This document shows, piece after piece, positions 1-9,641 of a DNA stretch of 64,000 nucleotides; the first letter of the stretch is position 1, and every line of letters starts with the position of its first letter. This stretch comes from Diplolepis rosae (Eukaryota; Arthropoda; Insecta; Hymenoptera; Diplolepididae). The position numbers and the translations under genes are program-made. The stretch lies in contig JAPYXD010000045.1 of assembly GCA_030998225.1 (NCBI GenBank), positions 62,001 through 126,000 of the forward strand, written 5' to 3'. The notes under the pieces are model-generated. The model was given only the letters and a program-made list of their open reading frames with translations. It was not told the DNA's origin and searched no databases.

Positions 1-764
1 GAAGCGAGGAGAATAAGGAGAAGTGGGACGATTCGTTCTCGCGTGCAAGAGCGACGAGGAAGAAACAAGGGCAGTACGCGCCGCTGCCCCTCCATAGAAA
101 TTCTGATGGTAAATCATGTCTGGATTTTCTAACATTCATTATTTACCGACGCGCAAAGTACACCTTTTGCGCAACGCGTTCAGAGGGCGCGTTTATCAGC
201 CCACTTTTGTGAAATTCTCTTTTTCCATTACTTTAGCAATCTCCCAACTCATCTCTGGTGTGGCATGTCAGTGGTTTTTCGCTTCCAGTGTAAAATTAGC
301 TCTTCTGCAGATACGCTCATTTTCATTTGCACGGCAGTATAGAAAAGTAATAAGTCCACTTCATTTCACTCCCTTGTTCCACAATTAAAAATGGAATGGA
401 TTTTTGAGTAACTTCTTTAAACTTAATTATGATTTTTGCGTAGGTTACAATGTTTACAAATTGTTCAATTTAGAGCATTAATCATTTGTTTTCGTTTCTG
501 TCACTTTTCAATTCGCAACATTATTTTTTTGTCTTTCTAAGGGCGCAGTCCCATATCAACGTAAAGCATGGCATCATGACAAGAGTGAAAGAGACAAAAA
601 TATACTGCTATCTCTTTCCTTCTCACTATGACATCCAGTTCTCGCTGAGAAATGCATTTAGAGTACTTTATTGGCAAATTCCGTTGCTTAACAAACAGGA
701 TTCAACAGAATGGATCAATTAACTTCTGTAGATAAATTTACCTGCCCGCAGCCGTAGAGGTATA
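1..764. other. No gene recognised
   Basis: A moderately mixed-composition stretch. Short open frames occur on the + strand but none has a recognisable domain, splice context or repeat relationship to other parts of the window. I see nothing annotatable. Confidence 0.4.
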
Positions 765-1080
765 AATAGTAGATTGTGCACCAAGGGCGACATGGTGGCG
801 ATTGTGACGAGTGCGAAGTGTACCCGCCCGAGCGTAACGAGGGTGGTATTCACACGAGTCACATCGCCACCATGTCGCTTGAGGTACACACGACGTTTTG
901 TGTCCAAAAAAGGTGGAAAAAGTTGCATTGCGTGCGAGTGCGTAGTTACCCGCGGACAGTCAAGTTTCAGGCGGTATGAACATTTCGCCCGATTACGTCG
1001 GCGAGGCGCAATTGGCTGCATGCCGCTTTACGCGCAAGCATGTAATGCGACTTTTTCCGCCCGTTTGGACACAAAATACC
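765..1080. repeat. Two adjacent GC-rich foldback palindromes
   Basis: The first foldback has arms at about 776-818 and 849-890, sharing CGACATGGTGGCGAT in inverted orientation around a core CCCGAGCGTAACGAGGG. The second has arms at about 895-940 and 1035-1080, sharing TTTTGTGTCCAAA in inverted orientation. The left edge AATAGTAGATTGTGCACC resembles the ends of the foldbacks at 2246 and 44242 and a lone end at 52111. Open frames across this interval are by-products of the palindromes. Confidence 0.6.
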
Positions 1081-1560
1081 TCAAGGTAGTCCGGTAGTGA
1101 TCAAATGAGCAACTATAACAATTTTTCGAAAATTTTTCATGCGCGTTGCCAAATTCCGAACATTGTGCGGAAAATTTTTTTTCTTTTTAATTTACTATTA
1201 ATACCTATAACGATTGGAAAAAAATGTTTTCCATTAATTTACAATCTTTATTTGACTCTCGGAATATTTCTTTCGGTGAACTTAGGCAATCAACGTTTTG
1301 CGCTAATCACTCGGGATCCAATCGCGGACTCACCCGACGAGGTGACAACTATGGTGTTATCGTCAGCTGAGCGGAAATATGGATTTCACTTCCTTTTTAT
1401 TCTTGTTTTCAGGCGTTTATTTCGAAATAACTTTCCGAGATTAATTATTTACGCTTTTTGTCGTTTTTTGGGAAATAATCGTTTTCCAGTATTTTTTGTT
1501 TGATGACTCAACGATGTTGAAGATATTTTACGTGTAGTGAAGCAAAAAAATGTAGTGAAA

Positions 1561-1611
1561 ATGGTGAAATGCATTGCTGTTGGGTGCAAATCAGGGTACA
1601 AGTCCTGTTAG
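1561..1611 (+). pseudogene. THAP zinc-finger N-terminus, fragment
   Basis: An ATG at 1561 opens a 16-codon frame reading MVKCIAVGCKSGYKSC before a stop at 1609. The spacing Cys-x4-Cys right after the initiator, followed by a small polar run, is the usual opening of a THAP (C2CH) DNA-binding domain, which occurs in P-superfamily transposases and in host THAP proteins. The rest of the domain (the Trp block and the final Cys-x2-His) is not found downstream, so this is a broken start or the first part of an interrupted exon. No P-type terminal repeat is visible nearby. The match rests on a short motif and is tentative. Confidence 0.35.
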
Positions 1612-2245
1612 TACAAATCGTAAATTATTTTTACAAATGAAAAAACTAATACTTTCTCATGTTATGATAAAAGTGTAAAAAACAAGCAAACCTTGATTAT
1701 TTTTTATGTTTTTGTGAATTTTTAAAAACGTGATTGTATATACATATATATATGTATATAAAGCAATTTTATAAATTCTTCACCTTTATTTGGCATATTT
1801 TTTAAGTTTTCTTTCCTTGTGTAAAAATGTTTCGTGCAATTCCTATTTTTTATTGCAATTTTTTTAAACTACTTGATTTTACATTAAATTTTCATTTGAT
1901 CGACTTTTAATAATACATCATTTTTATTCTATATACAATTTCATATTTAATTCCTTTAATTCTTACATTTTTATTTCATATGATTAAAAAAAGTACAATA
2001 TTTCAACTAAATTTACTTTTAAATATAGTATTTTCAAATAATCTATATGATAATAATACTTCAATGCAATAATAACGATAATTATTAATCCAAATACTTG
2101 AATGACACAACTACTCTACAACATGAGTTTCCCGCCCTCAACTTGAAACAAGATTTACGCCAAAAAGTAGGGAATTTCACTTTCTTTCTCAATATATATC
2201 AATTTCAATAGTTTTGTAGATTATTCTCTTCCTACAAAATGCGCT
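1612..2245. other. AT-rich, no gene
   Basis: Low-complexity AT-rich DNA with a short TATATA run near 1738-1760. No domain, inverted repeat or tandem array is evident. Confidence 0.5.
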
Positions 2246-2379
2246 AATAGTATATTACATAACAAGGGCAGAAAGTTGAGATTCCTGCATTGCGCGCCAT
2301 AATGCCCGAGGCGAAGCCGAGGGCATCATGGCACGCAGTGCAGGGCTCTCAACTTTCTGCCCATGTAGTGTATACTATT
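2246..2379. repeat. Short foldback element, TAGTATA-ended family
   Basis: A 134-bp near-perfect inverted repeat. The ends AATAGTATATTACAT and its inverse are followed by GGGCAGAAAGTTGAGA in both arms, and the centre is CCCGAGGCGAAGCCGAGGG. The same end and the same type of core recur at 44242-44375 with different arm sequence. No convincing target-site duplication is seen. Probably a foldback MITE. Confidence 0.65.
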
Positions 2380-2789
2380 TTTTTTTCTACCCGGTCGAAA
2401 GTACGAAAACAATTGCATGTGTCCATTGGAATATATTGATACAAACCGAAAAGTAGTATATTTACCCTTATGAAAAAAAATATTGGATATCGATATCGAT
2501 ATTTTGTTTTGAGAATTTAAACACTTATTAAACCATAAATTTTACTAAATAATTATTTCTCAAGTGTCTAAATCATCTTAAAATTCAAAAAAAAATCTTT
2601 CAGATATTCATTTTAGGTAAGTGTTTATCAAAATATCAAAAAAAGAAAGCTAATATCTTAAACTATATATTTTATCATTTTGAATTTGTCGTCTGCTTCG
2701 CGCCTCTTTCACACGAAGTCGAGAGAAACATAATTCTCTAGCTCAACAGCCGCCAGCATGAAACCGAAGCTAGAAAGTGGGGACACACT
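2380..2789. other. AT-rich, no gene
   Basis: AT-rich sequence with a small ATATCGATATCGATAT palindrome near 2487. The last 90 bases become GC-richer and run into the retro-insert at 2804. Confidence 0.4.
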
Positions 2790-2803
2790 GACACGCCGCG
2801 TTT

Positions 2804-3075
2804 TTTTAAGCTTGGTAATATTATTGTTTGACTCCCCCTTTGCTCCCACCCTATGCGACGAGATTGGGTGGGGCTGACTGCCTGGAGGCCCTTGTTCGCC
2901 TGGTTGGACTCTGGACTTTCTTGACCTGCAGGCCCGCTTATGGAATGCACTCTCTGCTTTTCGCCCTTTGCGGTTATAATTATTGGCTTGGCTACTTACC
3001 TGAACTGAAATATATGTGAGCTTTGATATGGCTATTTGCAGCAGTGCAAGCCGCCACAAACAAGAAGAAGAAGAA
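2804..3075 (+). mobile_element. Small retrotransposed insert (SINE or 5'-truncated LINE) with 14-bp TSD
   Basis: The sequence GACACGCCGCGTTT occurs at 2790-2803 and again at 3076-3089, exactly bracketing 272 bp that ends in a GAA repeat (AAGAAGAAGAAGAAG). A long perfect direct repeat plus a simple-sequence 3' tail is the signature of target-primed reverse transcription, so the insert is on the + strand. Its body is GC-richer than the neighbourhood and has no complete frame. No RNA polymerase III box is clear, so a 5'-truncated non-LTR element is as likely as a SINE. Confidence 0.65.
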
Positions 3076-3151
3076 GACACGCCGCGTTTGGTTGCGTGAG
3101 GATCCACACGGTTCAGTGGTGGGGGCCGTTTACGTCCACGTTCTGCGAACA

Positions 3152-3228
3152 CTGTATTGATGCCTGCCCCGACATTTGCGGCACGAGCGGAGCGAGTGCT
3201 GCTGGTTGGGGGGCAGGCATCAAATACA
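3152..3228. repeat. GC-rich palindrome
   Basis: Arms TGTATTGATGCCTGCCCC (3152-3169) and GGGGCAGGCATCAAATACA (3210-3228) flank a core CACGAGCGGAGCGAGTG. Similar in design, though not in arm sequence, to the CGAGG-centred foldbacks at 765, 2246 and 44242. Confidence 0.6.
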
Positions 3229-3229
3229 T

Positions 3230-3415
3230 CTATGAATTAAGGTTTAGATTTCTACTTCCTTGTTTCCATCTTTGGTAATTATCATAGACTAGCATGTATC
3301 TGTCAACGGACTTTTTGGGTAAAGTGTCAGTTTCTACTATTAATTGAGCTTCAGTTTCAAAGTTTTTATTAATTTCTTCTTCATCTGTCGATTGATCAGA
3401 TGATATGTCATTCAT
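3230..3415 (-). pseudogene. Crypton-like tyrosine recombinase, N-terminal fragment
   Basis: The 61-codon minus-strand frame begins with an acidic leader (MNDISSDQSTDEEE) and continues into LPKKSVDRYMLVYDNYQRW. This block resembles the core-binding (SAM-like) start of tyrosine recombinases in animal Crypton-type elements and their domesticated relatives. The match ends abruptly after about 52 residues and runs into a GC-rich palindrome, so the catalytic domain (Arg...His-x-x-Arg...Tyr) is absent. I recognise the motif but cannot verify the family; a host-derived relative is possible. Confidence 0.4.
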
Positions 3416-4639
3416 TTTTTTATTTTTATTTTTGTTACACTTCAGTTACTACTATTACATTCTAAATAATATTCATTCATTGCCACTAATAAACATTAGC
3501 AGAGAGCGGACAAATTTTGACGCTTGAGGTTATTTACATTTTTAATCCCGCTATTATAGAGGGCGCGCATATAGCTTGACCAATGCATGAAAGTTAGACT
3601 TTCTGCCGTGAAATTGGTGCCGAAACCACGTACTTTCGATTAGGGTAGTGAGAAAAATAATTTTATTTAGAAGAAACTTGAATTTGTACGTTTTTCCCCA
3701 TACATTTTACTGAATTCCGGCCCAGTCAACAATCATTGCCGCTTGTCGGCCGTGGTCAACTCTCCTGACACTTTTATATCATGAACCGGGAACCGGATAG
3801 CAAGAACCAGGGTGCAAGCATCACTGATCTCTATGATACACTGGATGCACAATCAATGCAAAGTCGTGTGCTTCATTGAAGGCTGAGCCGCCATCTTTAC
3901 TCAGGTTGATTTCATAATTCAGTATGGCGGCAATACACTAGGTCAATGCAACACAGCTGCGAATTAATATTTATTAACGCTTTAGTGATATTATTCCATC
4001 AATAATTTCTAGTAGTTAAATTTTCCTTAACTCAGTGGCGTTGCAAATGAGTTAAGGAAGTAACTTTACATTATTTTCTTCTAAGAATTGTTTATTTATT
4101 ACTTTTGCATGTAGTTTAAAAATTAAGGTGTTGAATTTGCTGCTTGTGAAGTACTTTCCTACCTGATGTTTTGTACTATTTAGTGATAATCTTCTATATT
4201 ATTACCAAAGATATTATAAACCTAGATGCGGTGCAGGGCGTCAGAGTGGGGGAACGATATATATAGCTAACCACTTTTTCCGTCATATCGAAGTGCTGCC
4301 CTCATCGTACTACCAAGCCAAATCAAACCCAGCAAAGAAATGTCGATAACGTTTGGATAAAGTAGAGCCAAAAATTCTTTTCAAAGACTTTTAAGGTTAG
4401 GAATGTCAAATTTGACAGCTTGACAACACAATGTAAACAGAAGTTATGGCATGATGATTAATTAAGAATTTCAATTACGAATAAAAAATAATTTCTAAAT
4501 AAGTGTCGAACTTTTAAATTATATTAAATTAATAATTAAGATCCAAAATATTTTAAAAGTGAATTTTTAAAATTATTTTAATTGTTGATACTTGACTCTA
4601 GGTTTCAAAGTAAATAAAAACTTAGATTTACGCAGTTAT
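3416..4639. other. No gene recognised
   Basis: Unique-looking, mostly AT-rich DNA with no coding motif I can support. Confidence 0.4.
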
Positions 4640-5186
4640 AGAAGTTTTTGTTCTGATCGAAACCCTCATCAGAGATTTATTTTTAAAATAAAAAATGCAT
4701 AATAAAAAGTTATTAACTTAAGATTTCTTTGATGGAAATTTTTAAAAATCAACATTTGAGAAAGAAAACTTGTAAAAAGCTGCCTAAAATTATCATTAAG
4801 TCCTTTCATCGATATGAAACCAAATAATTATATCCCACAATATTATTTTCAATTTGAAGAATTTGAATTCTTTGTGTGGAAAAAAGACGCTTTCGACTGC
4901 GCTGGGATTTGAGCCCAAGTCTCAGTGGAAAAATTTCGAACTCAACCTATTAATTTAAAATTATTTACAATTATTTTATACCAAAGAAATATTTTAAAAA
5001 TTGTTGAATTCTTTCAACCTCTTCTTTGGAAACAATGTCAAGTTTCTTATTGTCTCGCATGTAAAACTATGTTGATTTTTAAAAATTTCCAACAAAGAAA
5101 TCCAAAGTTAACAACTTTTTATTATGCATTTTTTATTTGAAAAATAAATCTCTGATGAGGGCTCCGATTAGAACCGAAACACATTT
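4640..5186. repeat. Inverted pair bearing hammerhead-like motifs, with SINE fragment inside
   Basis: Arms at about 4640-4772 and 5062-5186 are inverted copies sharing AAAATGCATAATAAAAAGTT-type sequence. Each arm ends with a 29-nt motif of the form CTGATGAG...GAAAC: minus strand 4644-4672 (decayed) and plus strand 5152-5180 (CTGATGAGGGCTCCGATT then AGAACCGAAAC). The same motif recurs at 11 kb and near the Penelope remnant at 55 kb. Between the arms, 4888-4924 is the inverted 3' half of the tRNA-like SINE found at 9558. This looks like a composite, probably Penelope-derived. Confidence 0.55.
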
Positions 5187-5730
5187 TGAAAAACTAAATA
5201 ATATTTTTCAATTTCATACATATTCAATTATATGAATAGGTAATTTACAGATTCGAGATCTTGTACTTCGTTAAAGCATGATTTTTAGGACTTCTTTTAG
5301 GTGTGGAAATTTCATAAGTTTTATCCACTTCTTAATATTTTAGGATGCCTATCTAAATAAATCCTCAGGCTGATCGAGCCCATTCATTGCCCCAAATTTT
5401 ATTCATGTTCCAAGTTAAGGGGGATTTCTACCTTGTTGAGTCAAAAAGCTATACCATTTTCTCGAATTTTTCGGGAGAAAAGTTAAAACGATAAACACTT
5501 GAAATTTTGTCTAGGTATTAAAGTAATTGTATTAAGGTAGTTCATTCACGAAAATTAGACCTCAGGCAAAAATAGATAATTTTGCTTTCAGGAATAGCAA
5601 TATTATTATTGAAGGGCTAATTTGAAAGAGAAAAGATTATTTTTCATGAAAAAAATTTAAAATACAAGAAAATAATTTTATTAATAAGTTTTATTTTTGC
5701 CCAAACTTATTTTTTTATCGCTTCGAGCCA
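5187..5730. other. No gene recognised
   Basis: AT-rich DNA between two inverted-repeat elements, with no recognisable features. Confidence 0.4.
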
Positions 5731-7570
5731 AAGGGCATAACCGGGTTTCTATGTGAAATCGGCCTTGAAACCAAATCAAATTTCGCATCAACTATATGGA
5801 AGAGGTTGAGCAAGAGATGATTTTGCCAAATTTTCAGATCATAATTCGCCATTTTGAATGAGTAATGATGGATTTTACCATTTTCGTTTTTTGCGTTTGT
5901 TAGCTAAACTAATCATAGGAAAATTTTGAAAAAATCAGGATTGCTTTTTCCAATAAAAGATACATTTGTGAATTTTTGCAGATTTTTTTATGCATAATTC
6001 GTTATGCAAGAAATTGCGAAAATTTTTGCACACAATTTTATTCATGTTTGATTTGCGCGACCACTCTTTTGAATTATGCTATTCATTAGTTACCTATCGA
6101 TAATAAAAACAGAATTTTTGCAGATTTTTGCAGATTTTTGCAAGGTGTGGATGGGGGTAAAAAAGTAAAAACCGTCAAAATACACATTCTTCCAACATCT
6201 TATTATTAAAGCACTTTTTATAATAATAGTAGACTAATGAAAAAAAAATTGTTATTTGCTAATAAACCTCTAACACAGTTTACTGCTGAAATTTTTGCAA
6301 AATATTTTGCGAATTTTGGTTGTTGCGAAAAATCGAAATTTTTACATGCATTCTGAACAAATGGATGATTGTGATTATTTGCAAGTCAAAATAGTGTTGC
6401 GAAAATGAATGCGATGATGAATAATTTATAATTGAAAAAAATATGTATGCTTGGCAAATATTCAGCCACTTATGGAGTATGAAGTGCGATGAAAGTACAA
6501 TTAACCGTCTATATTTGTAAAAACTCGATGGCAAAAAAATATATTTTTGTAGAAAAACCAATTTACATATTATATATCACTTTGATTTAAAACGAACAGT
6601 TTTTGAACGGACTAAATTTTTTAACGGGTAAAACTTCATAAAGAAATGTAATGAAAATGTAAGTAATGTAATGCTAAATAGCTGCTAAAAATTGTTTGTT
6701 ATCCAGAAATCCAAGTTAATTAATTATTCAATTTACGAGCTTTTCTTATCATTTGTGTTCATTAAAATTTCAAGAAGTAAACTAACTGAAGGACGATTTG
6801 AGGGTATTTTTCATGTCTTGTGTGGAAAAATGAGTATGTTATTTTTAACAAAGAGAAATTAATTTCATCTGTATATTCGAAAAATATTCAAGAATACGAA
6901 AAGATATTTTTCGCAACACTATTTCGACTTGAAAATAATCACAATCAACCAGAATGCATGTAAAATTTTCGATTTTTCGCAACAACCGAAATTCGCAAAA
7001 TATTTTGCAAAAATTTCAGCAGTAAACAGTGTTAGAGGTTTATTAGCAAATAACAATTTTTTTTCATTAGTCTACTATTATTATAAAAAGTGCTTTAATA
7101 ATAAGATGTTGGAAGAATGTGTATTTTGACGGTTTTTATTTATTTTTACCCCCATCCACACTTGGCAAAAGTCTGCAAAAATTCTGTTTTAATTATCAAT
7201 AGATAGCTAATGAATAGCATAATTCAAAAGAGTGGTCCCGCCAATCAAACATGAATAAAATTGTGTGCTAAAATTTTCGCAATTTTTTGCATCACGAATT
7301 ATGCATAAAAAAATCTGCAAAAATTCACAAATGTATCTTTTATTGGAAAAAGCAATCCTGATTTTTTCAAAATTTTCCTATGATTAGTTTAGCTAAAAAA
7401 CGCAATAAACGAAAATGGTAAAATCCATCATTACTCATTCAAAATGGCGAATTATGATCTGAAAATTTGGCAAAATCATCTCTTGCTCAACCTCTTCCAT
7501 ATAGTCGATGCGAAATTTGATTTGGTTTCAAGGCCGATTTCACATAGAAACCCGGTTATGCCCTTTTTAA
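5731..7570. mobile_element. Giant foldback element, arms about 660 bp
   Basis: The left arm (about 5733-6405) and right arm (about 6905-7569) are inverted copies over their whole length, starting from the end sequence AAAGGGCATAACCGGG. The loop (about 6410-6900) has no gene. Frames at 6280-6561 and 6929-7129 are mirror images within the arms, not genes. No clear target-site duplication can be assigned. A diverged single end of the same family lies at about 14160-14258, and a more distant relative at 61010-61640. Probably a non-autonomous DNA transposon. Confidence 0.7.
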
Positions 7571-7615
7571 AAATGATGCGGTTCTAATAAATCTAAAATA
7601 AATCTAAATAAATCT

Positions 7616-9475
7616 ATACATGGCGTGTTCCATGGCAAATCGGACGGGTTCAGGACTCCATGTTTCCGATTTCCTTGAAATTTTAAGGATTGATGAACTA
7701 ACATAAATAATGAAGAAACCCAAAATTTGAGATTTATTGAAGCATTATTTAAAAAGTTATGGGATAAACGAACAAAAAAAATATTTTTGTTCTTTTTCAA
7801 CTATTTAAAAACTGAAACTAGGAAAAATTCTGAAAAAAATTCATAGTGATAGCCGCAAGTATTACGCAAACTTAAGGTATATAATTAAGGTGCGCACTCA
7901 AAAATTGTGCGAAATATGAATTTTTTTGTAAAGTGATGCGCGTGGAATAACGATCTTCGATCGACGGCGTCGGGCGCAATTTCCACTAATGTTTTATTAC
8001 TATCTGTTTTTTCGAGAACGTTATTATCAAAAAGTGATGGGAAGTGATTATTAATTGTTTAATTACCGCTTTATACTCATAGCATATAAATAATGTAATG
8101 AGTTTTATAATTATACATAAATTATCAAAAAAATAATTTTTTTTATTATCATGAAAATAAATTAGTTGGTAAAAAATCCACGAGAGTTTATTTTCAAAGA
8201 GCAGTTGACATGATTCGACAAAAAAGGAAACATTGTTGTAATCCATACAAAAAAAACCGTAAGTGAATATTACGTGATTTTTCACTCTCGATACAAATAG
8301 AAATATAGTGAAATCATCACGTGCTGATCTATAAATAATTTATCAAGCCTCAGCTTAAAAATCATTTTCTTCTTAATAGATTATACTGGCAGATTCAAAT
8401 GAAAGCAGTTTAAGGGCATTCCCAGAGCATTTTCTCAATAAATTCAAAGATGTCAAAAAAAATGCTCTCCTTTGCAACACATACAGGATAAGAGTTATAA
8501 AAGATGAAGTTTTAGAAGAAGGATAGAAAGTAATATGATTTGTTTCTCCTAGCATTTATGAGTTCTTTCTTAATTGTTAAAATTACCAGAAATCGGAGAA
8601 TGACTCGCAAAATCTTCCTTCTCACGGCCTCCAGGTACCATCCGGTTCCAAAAATCTCTCGAAGACAATAATATTGACGAAAAATCAGAGTCCTTGCGAT
8701 TTATCACATTCTCATCAACGTACAATTCAAAAAATCATTCTTCATACTTTCTGATGTAAAAAATTTGTTCGTGGTTTTTTTACGAACACATTTATTTTCA
8801 TGATAATAGAAAAAATTATTTTTTTGATAATTTATGAATAATCATAAAACTCATTACATTATTCATATGTTACGAGTATAAGGCGATAATTAAACAATTA
8901 ACCATCACTTCCCATCACTTTTTGATAATAACGTTCTCGAAAAAGCAGATAATAATAGAACATTAGTGGAAATTGCGCCCGACGCCGTCGATCGAAGATC
9001 GTGATTCCACGCGCATCACTTTACAAAAAAATTCATATTTTGCACAATTTTTGAGTGCGCACCTTAATTATATACCTAAAATTTGCGTAATACTTGCAGC
9101 TATCACTATGAATTTTTTCAGATTTTTCAAAGATGGCGTTTTTTCAAAAAATCAATTTGTTTGAAAAAAACATTTTTTTTATCATTAAATTTGGAGTAAA
9201 AATTTTCCCAAGAAATACTGCTACATCGGCCATCTAATGATACATTTATGTAATTTTTTTCAGAATTTTTCCTAGTTTAAGTTTTAAAATAATTGAAAAA
9301 GAACAAAAACATTTTTTTGTTTTGTTTATCCCATAATTTTTTAAATAATGCATGAAATAATCTCAAATTTTGAGTTTCTTCATTATTTATGTTAGTCTGT
9401 CAATCCTTGAAATTTCAAGTAAATCAGAAACATGGAGTCCTGAACCCGTCCGATTTGCCATGGAACCCACCATAT
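7616..9475. mobile_element. Second giant foldback, arms about 550-670 bp
   Basis: Inverted arms run from about 7616-8160 and 8800-9475. Both outer ends carry CCATGGCAAATCGGACGGG, then GTTTCCGATTTCCTTGAAA. Further in, both carry CGTCGGGCGCAATTTCCACT. The right arm has about 130 bp (near 9127-9257) that the left arm lacks, flanked by a repeated TTTTTCAGA. The CCGATTTCCTTGAAA block is shared with the TIRs of the 3.3 kb transposon at 35554, suggesting a related superfamily. No coding frame of substance is present. Confidence 0.65.
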
Positions 9476-9557
9476 ATTCTTGCTATTCATGTATATTTAC
9501 CGCCAGGGCCACTAGGCGATATAAGGAGATCTTCCTGTGGAGAAAGAGATGTCGGAC

Positions 9558-9641
9558 GCCTGTGTAGCTCAGTGGTCAGAGCAGTCGACCGGCAATCGAA
9601 AGACCTGGGCTCGAATCCCAGCGCAGTCGAAAGCGTCATTT
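9558..9641 (+). mobile_element. tRNA-derived SINE head
   Basis: Positions 9558-9628 fold like a tRNA: an A box TAGCTCAGTGGTCAGAGC with a GCTC/GAGC D stem, an anticodon-like arm, and a B box GGGCTCGAATCCCAGC inside a perfect CTGGG/CCCAG T stem. The acceptor strands GCCTGTG and CGCAGTC pair with one mismatch and one wobble. The anticodon loop lacks the usual U33, no CCA-type end context is seen, and the 3' flank (AAGCGTCATTTTTTCCACA) is repeated at 4888-4905 with a truncated copy. It is therefore a SINE rather than a working tRNA gene. Confidence 0.6.

Noticed and set aside
719..1097. Overlapping frames on both strands
   Set aside because: They mirror each other because the DNA is two palindromes; no domain is present.
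1105..1503. 132-codon open frame with hydrophobic stretches
   Set aside because: Composition (Phe/Leu/Ile/Asn/Arg rich) follows AT-rich DNA, with no domain or splice context.
2709..3152. 147-codon minus-strand frame
   Set aside because: It spans the retro-insert, both target duplications and flanking DNA, so it cannot be one gene.
5731..9475. Single composite transposon flanked by two foldbacks
   Set aside because: The two foldbacks have different ends and arms, and nothing but about 45 bp lies between them.
9558..9628. Functional tRNA gene
   Set aside because: A and B boxes and three stems are present, but the acceptor stem has a mismatch, U33 is lost, and part of the unit with its 3' flank is repeated at 4888-4924, which fits a SINE.
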